A stretch of DNA of 64,000 bases from Vibrio ponticus. GTDB lineage: Bacteria; Pseudomonadota; Gammaproteobacteria; Enterobacterales; Vibrionaceae. Made by a program: the position numbers and the translations under genes. Below are positions 27,409 to 34,741 of the stretch, in pieces. The notes under the pieces are model-generated. The model saw only the letters and a program-made list of their open reading frames with translations. It was not told the origin of the DNA and ran no database searches. The stretch is taken from positions 372,001-436,000 of the forward strand of contig NZ_AP019658.1 in NCBI RefSeq assembly GCF_009938225.1, given 5' to 3'. Every line of letters begins with the position of its first letter. Positions within the stretch are counted from its first letter, which is position 1.

Positions 27409-27665
27409 ATTGCATCCATTTTGCTGGGAGGTGTTTTTATTACCTTAAGTTATTCAGTGCTATGGTTAGTATCAATGGTGGCGCGATACATAAATGTTGT
27501 GTGATAAAACTGGAGGCACATCGCATCTGTGGTTCTGACATCGTTAGATTTATTTGTAACGAGAGCCTTGCTAGAATGCGCCCGACATGTCACTGAACTG
27601 ATTATCCAGATAGTTTATTGGACAGTTTGATGATGCTAAACAACCCTACTAATTACTCTCAATAA

Positions 27666-28100
27666 ATGACAATTACCTATCGCTTAATTCAAAAACATGA
27701 ATTTGCCATGATGGCGCAAGTAGAGCAGCAGTGCTTTGGCGCTCACGCGTTACCCGATTTCTTTTTCCGCCAAGCGTATGATTGTTGGTCAAAAGGTTGC
27801 TTTGCCGCTTTTAAAGAGGATCAAATGCAAGCGTTTTTGATTCTGGCGCAAAGCGAAACGGCTGAGATTGGTTGGATTCTTTCTGTGGCCGTTGCCCCTG
27901 AAGCGCAAGGTCAAGGCATTGGGCGTAACTTACTTTCTCGTCTGCTTGAGCAGAAGCGCTATCAACGCGTGCGATTGACGGTTGACCCTGAAAACCCAGC
28001 GGCACTGCGTTTATACCAATCGTTGGGTTTTAGTAAAATTGCAGAAGAGGCGGATTATTTTGGTCCTAACCAAGCGCGCTGGGTGATGGAGTATCAATAG
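27666..28100 (+). CDS. GNAT family N-acetyltransferase (RimI-like)
   Basis: 144 residues, a single GNAT domain. The acetyl-CoA pyrophosphate loop reads VAVAPEAQGQGIGRNLL (about 78-94), matching the Q/RxxGxG/A motif, and the C-terminal NPAALRLYQSLGFSKI is typical of RimI-like enzymes. The family acetylates protein N-termini or small amines. ATG 27666 is the only good start. Monocistronic, convergent with brnQ. Substrate unknown. Confidence 0.88.
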   Translation: MTITYRLIQKHEFAMMAQVEQQCFGAHALPDFFFRQAYDCWSKGCFAAFKEDQMQAFLILAQSETAEIGWILSVAVAPEAQGQGIGRNLLSRLLEQKRYQRVRLTVDPENPAALRLYQSLGFSKIAEEADYFGPNQARWVMEYQ

Positions 28101-28189
28101 TTGAAGGATACCAACCAGAATCAGTATTTTACCTATTCCAATTGGTATTCGGTTCAAGCTCGACTTCAGGTATAGCGAGCGCTCAGTAC

Positions 28190-29494
28190 TTAATCCGTTG
28201 TCATCGTTACTGGTTGTTCTGCTTGCTTATGGGTAACGATACCCAAAACAACCATGGCGACAGTTGGCACAATCCAGCTGGCAAAGTAGTGGTATAGCGG
28301 CATATTGCTCTCTAACCATTGGCTTGCCGCTTCTGGCATGTAACCGAGAATGTGTAACGCATCAACACAGCCAAAACTCAGCGCGGTAAACGCGGTTACG
28401 ACCACCATAACTTGCGGCAACTTATAGCGCACAGGTGCCATGATCATTAGTGCAATCGCTACTGGGTGAAGCGCCACAACCGCTGGCAATGTAATAGCAA
28501 GTAACTGCTCTAAACCGACGTTGGCAATCAAACCAGCCAGTACCATTGTCGTTACTACGCAGCCTTTGTAGTTCACTCTGCTAAAGGTGTTGTCATAGAA
28601 CTCACTGCCAGCGGTCGTGACGCCAATTGCCGTGGTCAAACACGCTAAGATCATCACAGCCCCAAGCAATAGCGAGCCAAACGCGCCGAAGTGATTAAAA
28701 GTGAACGCAGTTAGGATATCGCCACCGTTACTAAAATTAGACCCTAGGTATGAGCTGGTTGAGCCAATGTAAGCCAGCGAAATATAGACAAATGCCATCG
28801 CGACGGCGTACATCAATGCCGCAATCAATGTGTACTTTGCCGTAGCTTTCGGGCAATTTACCCCCATGCTGCGAATTGCGCGAAAGATGATCCAACCAAA
28901 ACCGATAGAACCTAATGCATCCATCGTCATGTAGCCTTGTGTCAAACCTTCTGCAAAGGCACCAGATACGTATGGACCCGTTGCGGTGGTGAGCTCGCCT
29001 GCTGGGTAAACCAAAGCCGTGACAGACATTACCACCAAGATAGCCATTAATGCTGGAGTTAAAATTTTACCTAGGTTGTCGATTAACTTACCGGGATACA
29101 GGGCAAATAGAATGGTGCCAACACAGAAAACCAGCGTGAAAGGGATCAAAGCGGCATCACCAAACATCGGCGCAAAGCTAAATTGGTAAGCGACGGTAAT
29201 CGCACGTGGGATCACGAACGCAGGACCAATCACGATAAAGACCATCACCCAAAAACTGGTCGCCAAAGGCTTAGGAAGGGCGGCGGTTAATTTGTCTGAG
29301 CCGTTGACAATAGCCACCATTACTAGTGCCATCGCAGGCAGACCTACGCCAGTTAAGAGGAAACCAGACATTCCGCTAAGAAAGTTCTCACCTGCTTGGT
29401 AGCCCAAAAATGGAGGGAAGATCAGGTTGCCTGCGCCTAAATACATGGCGAAAGTCATAAAGCCCAAAGCGGCGATATTGCGTGCGCTTAACAT
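28190..29494 (-). CDS. brnQ: Branched-chain amino acid:cation symporter BrnQ
   Basis: 434 residues with about twelve membrane segments. The start MLSARNIAALGFMTFAMYLG followed by GAGNLIFPPFLGYQAG is the BrnQ hallmark, and GVTTAGSEFYDNTFS and NVGLEQLLAITLPA also fit the family. It imports leucine, isoleucine and valine with Na+ or H+. AGAGGA ribosome site before ATG 29494. Its 5' region contains a small Ile/Leu-rich open frame, two mutually exclusive hairpins and a terminator (29560-29752), suggesting control by transcription or translation attenuation in response to its own substrates. Confidence 0.95.
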   Translation of the reverse strand: MLSARNIAALGFMTFAMYLGAGNLIFPPFLGYQAGENFLSGMSGFLLTGVGLPAMALVMVAIVNGSDKLTAALPKPLATSFWVMVFIVIGPAFVIPRAITVAYQFSFAPMFGDAALIPFTLVFCVGTILFALYPGKLIDNLGKILTPALMAILVVMSVTALVYPAGELTTATGPYVSGAFAEGLTQGYMTMDALGSIGFGWIIFRAIRSMGVNCPKATAKYTLIAALMYAVAMAFVYISLAYIGSTSSYLGSNFSNGGDILTAFTFNHFGAFGSLLLGAVMILACLTTAIGVTTAGSEFYDNTFSRVNYKGCVVTTMVLAGLIANVGLEQLLAITLPAVVALHPVAIALMIMAPVRYKLPQVMVVVTAFTALSFGCVDALHILGYMPEAASQWLESNMPLYHYFASWIVPTVAMVVLGIVTHKQAEQPVTMTTD

Positions 29495-29559
29495 TGTTAT
29501 TCCTCTTATGTTTCGCTTGAAAGAAACTGAAAGGAATAGGAAATGTATGTGGCAATCCC

Positions 29560-29607
29560 GTCAGCTTCTTTTCAAGCTGACAGAAAGTTTAGATGTAGCC
29601 TGTCAGC
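29560..29607 (-). promoter_or_regulatory. Mutually exclusive hairpins in the brnQ leader
   Basis: Two perfect 8-bp stems share bases 29576-29581. Stem 1 pairs 29600-29607 with 29576-29583 (GCTGACAG / CTGTCAGC in the transcript). Stem 2 pairs 29574-29581 with 29560-29567 (GTCAGCTT / AAGCTGAC, 6-base loop). They cannot form together. The 5' arm of stem 1 overlaps the stop codon of the 31-codon frame, so a ribosome finishing that frame would free stem 2. No T-tract follows stem 2. Confidence 0.6.
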
Positions 29608-29698
29608 CCTGAATCAGTTTCAGAGAGAGCAGGAGGATCGCAGCAGCAACGCCAGATGGGCGTTTTAAAGCGAATTGTGATTGCGCAGTTGCTGACAT
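29603..29698 (-). CDS. Putative brnQ leader peptide, Ile/Leu-rich
   Basis: 31-residue frame, ATG 29698 to TGA 29603, with AAGGA about ten bases upstream. The peptide ends VAAAILLLSLKLIQG: seven of its residues 17-29 are Val, Ile or Leu, encoded by ATC CTC CTG CTC then CTG, CTG, ATT. A run of codons for the substrate amino acids followed directly by alternative stems is the design of ilv/leu attenuators. It could instead be a small membrane peptide, but its place before a branched-chain transporter favours a sensor role (inference). Confidence 0.55.
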   Translation of the reverse strand: MSATAQSQFALKRPSGVAAAILLLSLKLIQG

Positions 29699-29718
29699 GA
29701 GTCGTGATCCTTAATGAT

Positions 29719-29752
29719 AAAAAAACACCAAGCAATACTTTTGCCTTGGCGT
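29719..29752 (-). terminator. Terminator inside the brnQ 5' region
   Basis: In the minus-strand RNA: ACGCCAAG / CTTGGTGT (8 pairs, one G-T) with a 12-base loop, then seven T residues. It lies only 20 bases before the leader-peptide ATG, so any promoter must be upstream of it and transcription has to read through it. An upstream ACACCAA (near 29830) could pair with its 3' arm as an antiterminator. Confidence 0.7.
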
Positions 29753-30093
29753 GCTTTTACCCTAACTAACATAAGCCTATTGGCACAACCCCGAGGTGGA
29801 AAATAAGTCAAAATGAACAATCATTGTTTTTTGGTGTGGTTATTTGTACTGCTTTTTGATTACTTTGTTGGTGTAAATGACTTTTCATTTTGTTAACAAT
29901 ACGGTTATTGACGTATTTTTAGCCTGATTTTCAAAATAAAATATCTCTCTTTCTTGCATGCGAAACCAATCCAATACTATAAACGCAGACAGACACCATA
30001 TTCAGGCGACCTTCTCAATATGAGAGCTTACTAACACGCAGGGCTTAGTACTTAAGGTATTCTTAATTTAAGTGAAGGAAGAGGATTCTATTA

Positions 30094-30354
30094 ATGTCAA
30101 AAAGCTCCAAGCTTCATAATGAAGACAAATTGGTTAAGAAGGCACTTGAGATCGGCGGGAAGATGGCAAAGATGCAAGGCTTTGATCTGCCTCAGTCGCC
30201 ACAGCCATTAAGAGTAAAAGCGATTTATCTGTTCTTGGTTGACGCCAAACAAATCACCCCATTACCTGAAAGCAAACTTGATGGAGCGAATATCAAACAC
30301 AGACTGGCAGTTTGGATTCACAGCGCGTTACCGGATAACGATCCTTTGAAGTAG
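30094..30354 (+). CDS. Small conserved protein, DUF5062-like
   Basis: 86 residues, charged and helical, beginning SKLHNEDKLVKKALEIGGKM with no membrane segment. The pattern matches my memory of the short DUF5062 family of vibrios and relatives, but I could not compare it. GAAGGAAGAGG lies upstream of ATG 30094. It is monocistronic, with a hairpin at 30382. The 599-bp gap before it (29495-30093) holds the brnQ leader; the part near 29900-30090 must carry its promoter. Function unknown. Confidence 0.7.
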   Translation: MSKSSKLHNEDKLVKKALEIGGKMAKMQGFDLPQSPQPLRVKAIYLFLVDAKQITPLPESKLDGANIKHRLAVWIHSALPDNDPLK

Positions 30355-30381
30355 ACATTCTGATTCTATGATCAGTGAGCG

Positions 30382-30410
30382 CAAGGCGAACCGAATGGCT
30401 CGCCTTGTTT
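30382..30410 (+). terminator. Hairpin terminator after the DUF5062-like gene
   Basis: CAAGGCGA / TCGCCTTG, 8-bp stem with a 10-base loop, followed by TTT. It starts 28 bp after the stop codon. Confidence 0.65.
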
Positions 30411-30563
30411 GATCTTGATAGCAGCCTTTGAGGCATTAGGTATCATTGATTTACAAAACAGAGCCGAAATTGTTAATGATATGCCGAGAGAAGCGATACA
30501 ATGTTGGTGTTGCCAGAGCGCAACATGGAATACTCATTCACAGCAACGTTAAAGTAACCTCAC

Positions 30564-31058
30564 ATGTCTAAAGATTTCGATTTCACTACAGAATACACAC
30601 TCGACAAGCCTTTCTTTGCAGAGTGTTATGATCAAACGAGCCAGCCAGTTAAGTTCCCAAAAGCGTATTTGAAAGGGATACTCTTTCTAATTTTTGGTGT
30701 GGTTTTACTTGAGTTTGAGCTATTACCAAATGGTTATGTCGGTTGGTTCTTTATCGTGTTGAGTGTGATTGAAGCCTTCAGTGTGTACTGTAAAAGAACT
30801 TGGTGGCTATGGCGACAAACCATTAGCTCAAGCCGTGGCAACAAAGTGACGCTTCAAATCAACACTGATGGTGTGCGTTATAAAAGCGGCAAAATTGACC
30901 GTCAACTCGCTTGGCGTGAAATCGACCAACTAGAACAGAGCGAGCTAGGTTTAATTCTTCATCTGGGCAAACAGCGCCAATATGTGAGTAAATCTTGCCT
31001 AAACGAACAGGTGGTCGCGTTTATGGTTGAGCAGCATGCAGCGGCAAAATCGAATTAA
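30564..31058 (+). CDS. Two-helix membrane protein, YcxB-like
   Basis: 164 residues. Soluble N-terminus (about 1-35), two adjacent membrane helices (about 37-75, LKGILFLIFGVVLLEFELLP and GWFFIVLSVIEAFSVYC), then a beta-rich cytoplasmic domain with VTLQINTDGVRYKSG and LAWREIDQLEQSELGLILHL. This topology and the 'W.xId.xxe...' pattern are those of YcxB-like/PH-like membrane proteins of unknown function. ATG 30564 follows TAAAGTAACCTCAC, a weak ribosome site. Monocistronic. Confidence 0.7.
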   Translation: MSKDFDFTTEYTLDKPFFAECYDQTSQPVKFPKAYLKGILFLIFGVVLLEFELLPNGYVGWFFIVLSVIEAFSVYCKRTWWLWRQTISSSRGNKVTLQINTDGVRYKSGKIDRQLAWREIDQLEQSELGLILHLGKQRQYVSKSCLNEQVVAFMVEQHAAAKSN

Positions 31059-31098
31059 CGTTATTAGTACATGCTCGTAAGCGAGTTTCAGCAAACAG

Positions 31099-31123
31099 AG
31101 GCGAATCGATGGGTTCGCCTTTG
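31099..31123 (+). terminator. Hairpin terminator after the YcxB-like gene
   Basis: AGGCGAA / TTCGCCT, 7-bp stem with an 8-base loop, followed by TTG TTG. Its stem is nearly identical to that of the terminator at 30382. Confidence 0.65.
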
Positions 31124-31253
31124 TTGATCTTGGGTTTGATTTCGGCTTTGGATTGTTGCTGAACCCTATGTATGATTCTATATTTTTGCACCGTTCATCT
31201 AAATGTTGGCTTTAGCTCTCGGTTTATAAAAGAAAAGTTCCGATAAAATTAGC

Positions 31254-31757
31254 ATGATTAAGGACTTAGATAGAAAGATCCTGTATTTAAATATAGAATT
31301 TTTCGGTCTAAGAACTGTTAGGCTTCGAGGGCATATCATAGGTATGAGAATGAAGATGGATTACAAAAAGAATATACAATTGGCACTTACTCTTGGTTTT
31401 GAAGAGAAGTTTGATGAAAATGCCTATAATGGAAAATTCTATGTTAAAGATGGTCAAATCTGGATCCACGATATAGAGGCATTGAAGCGCAAGTTAAAAA
31501 TTGATAGTGATAATGAGCTTCGAGAGCTAAATTATGACGTTGATAGCTACTATAAGTATGTTGGCTTTACTAATGCGATGGTTGATAGAGAAATTGCCCA
31601 TATAAAAACTTTGATTGACAGCAATGACTCTGTCTTATCTGGACGTTTCGATCTATTGGATGACACTGATGTATTACATGGTATGGCAAGTTTGTCTGAT
31701 GAGGGATTTGACGAGGAAATCCTCTTAGATTATGCGCATCAAATCTCAAAGGATTGA
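31254..31757 (+). CDS. Hypothetical acidic protein
   Basis: 167 residues if ATG 31254 is used; an internal start at the MRMKMDYKKN segment (31344 or 31350) would give about 135 residues and starts nearer to the charged, well-structured part. No clear ribosome site separates the options. The C-terminal half is very acidic and helical (LDDTDVLHGMASLSDEGFDE). No signal peptide or membrane segment, no recognised domain. AT-richer than neighbours and just before a repeat and an IS remnant, so it may be part of an acquired segment. Confidence 0.55.
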   Translation: MIKDLDRKILYLNIEFFGLRTVRLRGHIIGMRMKMDYKKNIQLALTLGFEEKFDENAYNGKFYVKDGQIWIHDIEALKRKLKIDSDNELRELNYDVDSYYKYVGFTNAMVDREIAHIKTLIDSNDSVLSGRFDLLDDTDVLHGMASLSDEGFDEEILLDYAHQISKD

Positions 31758-31797
31758 AGTCGCTTTTGAGCGTAAAAATACAGCTGTTGGTTAAAAG

Positions 31798-31835
31798 CCT
31801 AACACATATGAGCCTTCTGCCTGTCAATAGGCAAT
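31798..31835 (+). repeat. Direct repeat, copy 1
   Basis: A stretch beginning CCTAACACATATGAGCCTTC and including GCCTGTCAATAGGCAA matches 32775-32812 with only a few differences. Each copy can form a small GCC...GGC hairpin. The two copies flank the IS110 remnant and the toxin-antitoxin remnant. Possibly related to cassette attachment sites, but no attC architecture could be shown. Confidence 0.5.
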
Positions 31836-32001
31836 AACATCCTGTTGGCTGCGTAAGCAGCCAATGCTCTTCGAACAACAAAGTTATTTACTTCGCTTTG
31901 TCAGTTTGGTCATTAAGCATTGCTTACGGCAAACACATATTGAGGATCTCTTATCGCGGTCTCGCCGCTAGTGGGCATCATACTAAGTTTGCGTAATGTT
32001 C

Positions 32002-32167
32002 TCACCAACAATGTGCACCACCACACGATTCGATACCTATTCGCATAGGAGGTGTATTTGCTATTGTAGTCAGAATTTTAGAGCAAGTGATTGATTTATT
32101 GAGTAAAACTTTGCCATGCTGGTCCACGGCATGAATGCTGAAGTGTTTTTTTGCTAAATCAATTCGT
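32002..32167 (-). mobile_element. IS110 family transposase remnant (N-terminal fragment)
   Basis: The minus-strand frame reads IDLAKKHFSIHAVDQHGKV and then CSKILTTIANTPPMRIGIES-CGGAHCW, the N-terminus of an IS110-type DEDD transposase (first catalytic Asp in the IDLAK motif). It stops at 32002 after about 55 codons, and its 5' end is cut where it meets the toxin gene end at 32159-32168. The rest of the transposase is missing; 31860-32001 may hold decayed 3' sequence. An inactive fragment. Confidence 0.8.
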
Positions 32168-32437
32168 AGGGAATTTTTGCTTTTGGTGGAGTACACGCAT
32201 AACACGGATGATATCGCCCTCGACCCAGTAAGAGACAATCATTGAAATCTCAGGAATAATGACTAATCGTCCGCGGATGCGATCTTGTTGTACACCAATT
32301 AAAGGTTGTTCAAGCAAGTTTTCTACTTTTGCTTCAATGAGGTTGTCAGCTTTTTCTGCCGCATCAGGGTTGAAGTCATAGAGAAACTCGAAGATCTTTT
32401 CACGATCATTAAGTGACTCTTCTTCCCATTAAATCAT
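32159..32437 (-). pseudogene. RelE/ParE-type toxin, disrupted by a nonsense codon at position 3
   Basis: A 93-codon frame from ATG 32437, whose ATGA overlaps the antitoxin stop, reads M-I-stop-W-E-E-E-S-L-N-D-R-E-K and then a full ParE-like protein (DFNPDAAEKADNLIEAKVEN, GRLVIIPEISMIVSYWVEG, VMRVLHQKQKFP). Codon 3 is TAA at 32429-32431, where related toxins would have a Leu such as TTA, so a single base change explains it. No alternative start lies early in the frame. The rest of the frame is open, so the loss is recent. Its 3' end abuts the IS110 remnant. Confidence 0.8.
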
Positions 32438-32718
32438 TGCTTACCTTGATTACGGATTCTGGCTTTGCGCTCTTCCATTAGAGATTTAGCAATGTCGTGC
32501 TCAACGAAATTGGATTTTGCTGAGTCAAACTTCTCAAATGCTAGGTTTACTTGTTCAGTTAGCCATGCATCGTGAGATAATGTTTTTCTTTGTTGTTCAG
32601 CGAGTTGCTCAGTAAGCTCACGGCATGCGTCACTTAGAGTCCGACCTTGGCTCTCAGCCATTTGTTGAGCTAGGCGTTTTGTTTCTTCATCAACACGAAA
32701 TTGAATTCTAGTGTCCAT
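32434..32718 (-). CDS. RelB/DinJ-type antitoxin
   Basis: 94 residues. N-terminal ribbon-helix-helix (MDTRIQFRVDEETKRLAQQM then GRTLSDACRELTEQL) for DNA binding and operon autoregulation, C-terminal charged helix to wrap the toxin. AAGGAA-like site before ATG 32718. Its stop overlaps the toxin ATG (ATGA), the usual coupled arrangement. The cognate toxin appears inactive, which would leave this gene as an orphan antitoxin able to protect against related toxins (inference). Confidence 0.88.
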   Translation of the reverse strand: MDTRIQFRVDEETKRLAQQMAESQGRTLSDACRELTEQLAEQQRKTLSHDAWLTEQVNLAFEKFDSAKSNFVEHDIAKSLMEERKARIRNQGKQ

Positions 32719-32774
32719 GATGTATTCCTTTATTGGTGTGTGTACAAATGTTAGCGCTAGGCTTTGAGATGGGC

Positions 32775-32812
32775 AACTAACACATATAAGCCTTCAGCCT
32801 GTCAGTTGGCAA
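32775..32812 (+). repeat. Direct repeat, copy 2
   Basis: Second copy of the element at 31798-31835, reading ACTAACACATATAAGCCTTC and GCCTGTCAGTTGGCAA, about 57 bp upstream of the antitoxin start. Same orientation as copy 1. The unit between the copies is about 980 bp. Confidence 0.5.
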
Positions 32813-32935
32813 TCAATCCTACTTAAACGAGAAATATCAGACAGGGTACTTTCTGTATAAATGTGCTCCACTGAATGGTGATCTTTTCTCGGGAGTTGAA
32901 AGCTAGATTATTCGTTAGTGGTGCAAGGAGGAACA

Positions 32936-33712
32936 GTGGAAGAATTAAAAGGTGGAAGAGAATCAGCGATATATCGAGATGGTGAAGTGGTATATCGACC
33001 TCTTCAGCCATGGAGCTCTACCATTCATCTTGTTTTAGAGCATCTTGAGCAAACTGGTGTTAATGAAAGTCCAAAATTTCTTGGTGTCAATCAAGACCAA
33101 GAAATCCTAAGTTTTGTCGCAGGTAATACCTATAATTATCCTTTGGCTGGCGCAATCGCAACACATGATGCACTCATTTCGGCGGGTAAATTATTACGTA
33201 AAATACATGACTCAACGGCTGCATTCTTAGCAAAAATTGATATTAATGCATACCAATGGATGTTAGAGCCGAGAGAGCCCTACGAAGTTATATGCCATGG
33301 TGATTTTACCCCATATAATGTCGCGTTATCAGAGAATAGAGTGAGTGGTGTGTTTGACTTCGATACCGCTCATCCAGCACCAAGAATATGGGATTTAGCC
33401 TATTCGGTATATTGCTGGGTTCCGTTCAAAACAGACAACAACGACAGACTCGGCACAACCGCAGAGCAGCTAGCTAGGGCGAAGTTGTTCTGTGACAGCT
33501 ACGGTGCGACTGAATCAGAAAGAGAGCAACTAGCTGATGCAATGGTTCAACGACTGCAGGCTTTAGTCTCTTTTATGTGCCGTGAAGCTGAAAAGGGTAA
33601 TGAATCCTTTGCTGAAAATATAGAGCAAGGTCATCTTCAAGCATATCTAAACGACATAGAATATATCACTGAAAATAAGCAAAAAATTCAGCTCGTGCTA
33701 AGTAATGGATAA
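32936..33712 (+). CDS. Aminoglycoside phosphotransferase-like kinase (APH family)
   Basis: 258 residues from GTG 32936, chosen because AAGGAGGA lies five bases before it; an upstream in-frame GTG does not have this. The kinase catalytic loop HGDFTPYN is at 121-128 (His121, Asp123, Asn128) and the metal-binding FDFDTAHPAP at 140-149. An N-terminal lobe with GGRESAIYRDG resembles a nucleotide loop. Proteins of this family phosphorylate aminoglycosides, choline, homoserine or other small molecules; many chromosomal ones have no resistance role. Target unknown. It lies next to the mobile remnant region. Confidence 0.82.
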   Translation: MEELKGGRESAIYRDGEVVYRPLQPWSSTIHLVLEHLEQTGVNESPKFLGVNQDQEILSFVAGNTYNYPLAGAIATHDALISAGKLLRKIHDSTAAFLAKIDINAYQWMLEPREPYEVICHGDFTPYNVALSENRVSGVFDFDTAHPAPRIWDLAYSVYCWVPFKTDNNDRLGTTAEQLARAKLFCDSYGATESEREQLADAMVQRLQALVSFMCREAEKGNESFAENIEQGHLQAYLNDIEYITENKQKIQLVLSNG

Positions 33713-33801
33713 GCAATTCAAGTAGGTTCGTAAAGTTTCAAGTTCTTCAAAGGAAAGAGGTATTCAGCTATTCTCTTTCCAAACAATAGCTAGGTTTAAA
33801 T

Positions 33802-34179
33802 ATGATTGATCACGTTACTATTCCCGTTAGCGATTTAGAGCGCAGCCGAAAGTTTTACGAACAAGCTTTTCGTCCATTGGGGTATTCAATTGCGTTTGGC
33901 GAAGAGGGCAAGTTTTGGGCTTTTGACCTTGGAAAGGGCTTCCTATTTGAGATTTGCAGTGCTAATACGACGGGGGTTTTAAGCAGTTTTCACATTGCCT
34001 TTCGTGCGGCGAGTCAACAAAAGGTCCGAGATTTTTACGACGCCGCTATTTTAGCAGGAGCACAAGATAATGGTGCGCCGGGTCCAAGACCTCAATATAC
34101 CGAAAACTATTATGCTTGCTTTGTTCATGACCCAGATGGTCATAATATTGAAGCTGTTTTTGATACATGGAAATCTTGA
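33802..34179 (+). CDS. VOC family (glyoxalase/bleomycin-resistance-like) protein
   Basis: 125 residues forming one VOC module. The start MIDHVTIPVSDLERSRKFYE carries the metal-ligand His4, a second His lies in FHIAFRA (about 67-73), and the C-terminal VHDPDGHNIEAVF carries the closing His/Glu ligands. Members are lyases, dioxygenases or binding proteins. With one module it probably works as a dimer. No substrate can be named. Follows the kinase gene by 89 bp with no clear terminator between. Confidence 0.88.
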   Translation: MIDHVTIPVSDLERSRKFYEQAFRPLGYSIAFGEEGKFWAFDLGKGFLFEICSANTTGVLSSFHIAFRAASQQKVRDFYDAAILAGAQDNGAPGPRPQYTENYYACFVHDPDGHNIEAVFDTWKS

Positions 34180-34324
34180 TGTTGTTGCAGATCAAGAAGA
34201 CTGGTAATTAGTCCAAAGAGTAAGCGAATAAAAAGTGCCTCGCGTCCAAGTTTCTAGTGTGAAACCATTGGCTTTCAGTAACAAGGAGGCAGCTTCTTAG
34301 CGTTGGCTAAGAAGCTCTTCAGCT

Positions 34325-34741
34325 TTAGTTGTACAAACACAAGAGTGATGTATTGTTAATGATCTGTCGATGAGGGCTGCGGAATACAATTACGCACTGA
34401 TCATCAATGCCAAAATATTGGTGGTAGCCAGTTTTTATCGGCATTTCTTCATTGTGGAGAACGACTTTGCCACGTCCAAGCAATGTGAAGTCGTAGTTAT
34501 AGTCTTGGCTTTTTCCGTATTGGTTAATCGACTCAGGCACATAGCGTGTCGTGCGTACCATCATATTATTGTGGAACTGCTCTGTATGAGCAAGCACGGT
34601 TTGGGTGTCAGAGATATAGTTGCCAACCCAATAGCTTTTTTGCTGTTCGGTTATCATCAGAATGATTGCATTTAATACCAATGCAATAACAACAAACATT
34701 CTAAATTTGTCTGCAGTCCATTGTTTGGCTGTCTTTTTCAT
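34325..34741 (-). CDS. Membrane-anchored partner of the ToxR-like regulator (ToxS/VtrC-like position)
   Basis: 138 residues from ATG 34741, preceded by GGGGAG; a longer frame from 34783 has no such site. Short cytoplasmic start (KKTAKQWTADKFR), one membrane helix (about 13-31) and a periplasmic domain of about 105 residues rich in beta strands, with Cys116 and Cys135. Its start lies 41 bp inside the 3' end of the regulator gene. This size, topology and overlap match the VtrA/VtrC, TcpP/TcpH and ToxR/ToxS type pairs, where the second protein completes or protects the periplasmic sensor. Sequence similarity itself is not obvious, so the role rests on architecture. Confidence 0.7.
   Translation of the reverse strand: MKKTAKQWTADKFRMFVVIALVLNAIILMITEQQKSYWVGNYISDTQTVLAHTEQFHNNMMVRTTRYVPESINQYGKSQDYNYDFTLLGRGKVVLHNEEMPIKTGYHQYFGIDDQCVIVFRSPHRQIINNTSLLCLYN

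Noticed and set aside
31570..31881. 103-codon minus-strand frame near the IS remnant
   Set aside because: Antisense to the acidic hypothetical protein and without any transposase motif; only the fragment at 32002-32167 shows IS110 residues.
31798..32812. Superintegron cassette array
   Set aside because: Repeats and a toxin-antitoxin module suggested it, but no integrase, no convincing GTTRRRY/RYYYAAC pair with folded attC arms, and only two repeat copies.
32936..33712. Aminoglycoside resistance gene
   Set aside because: The kinase motifs are clear, but many chromosomal members of this family act on other small molecules; no sequence feature points to a drug.
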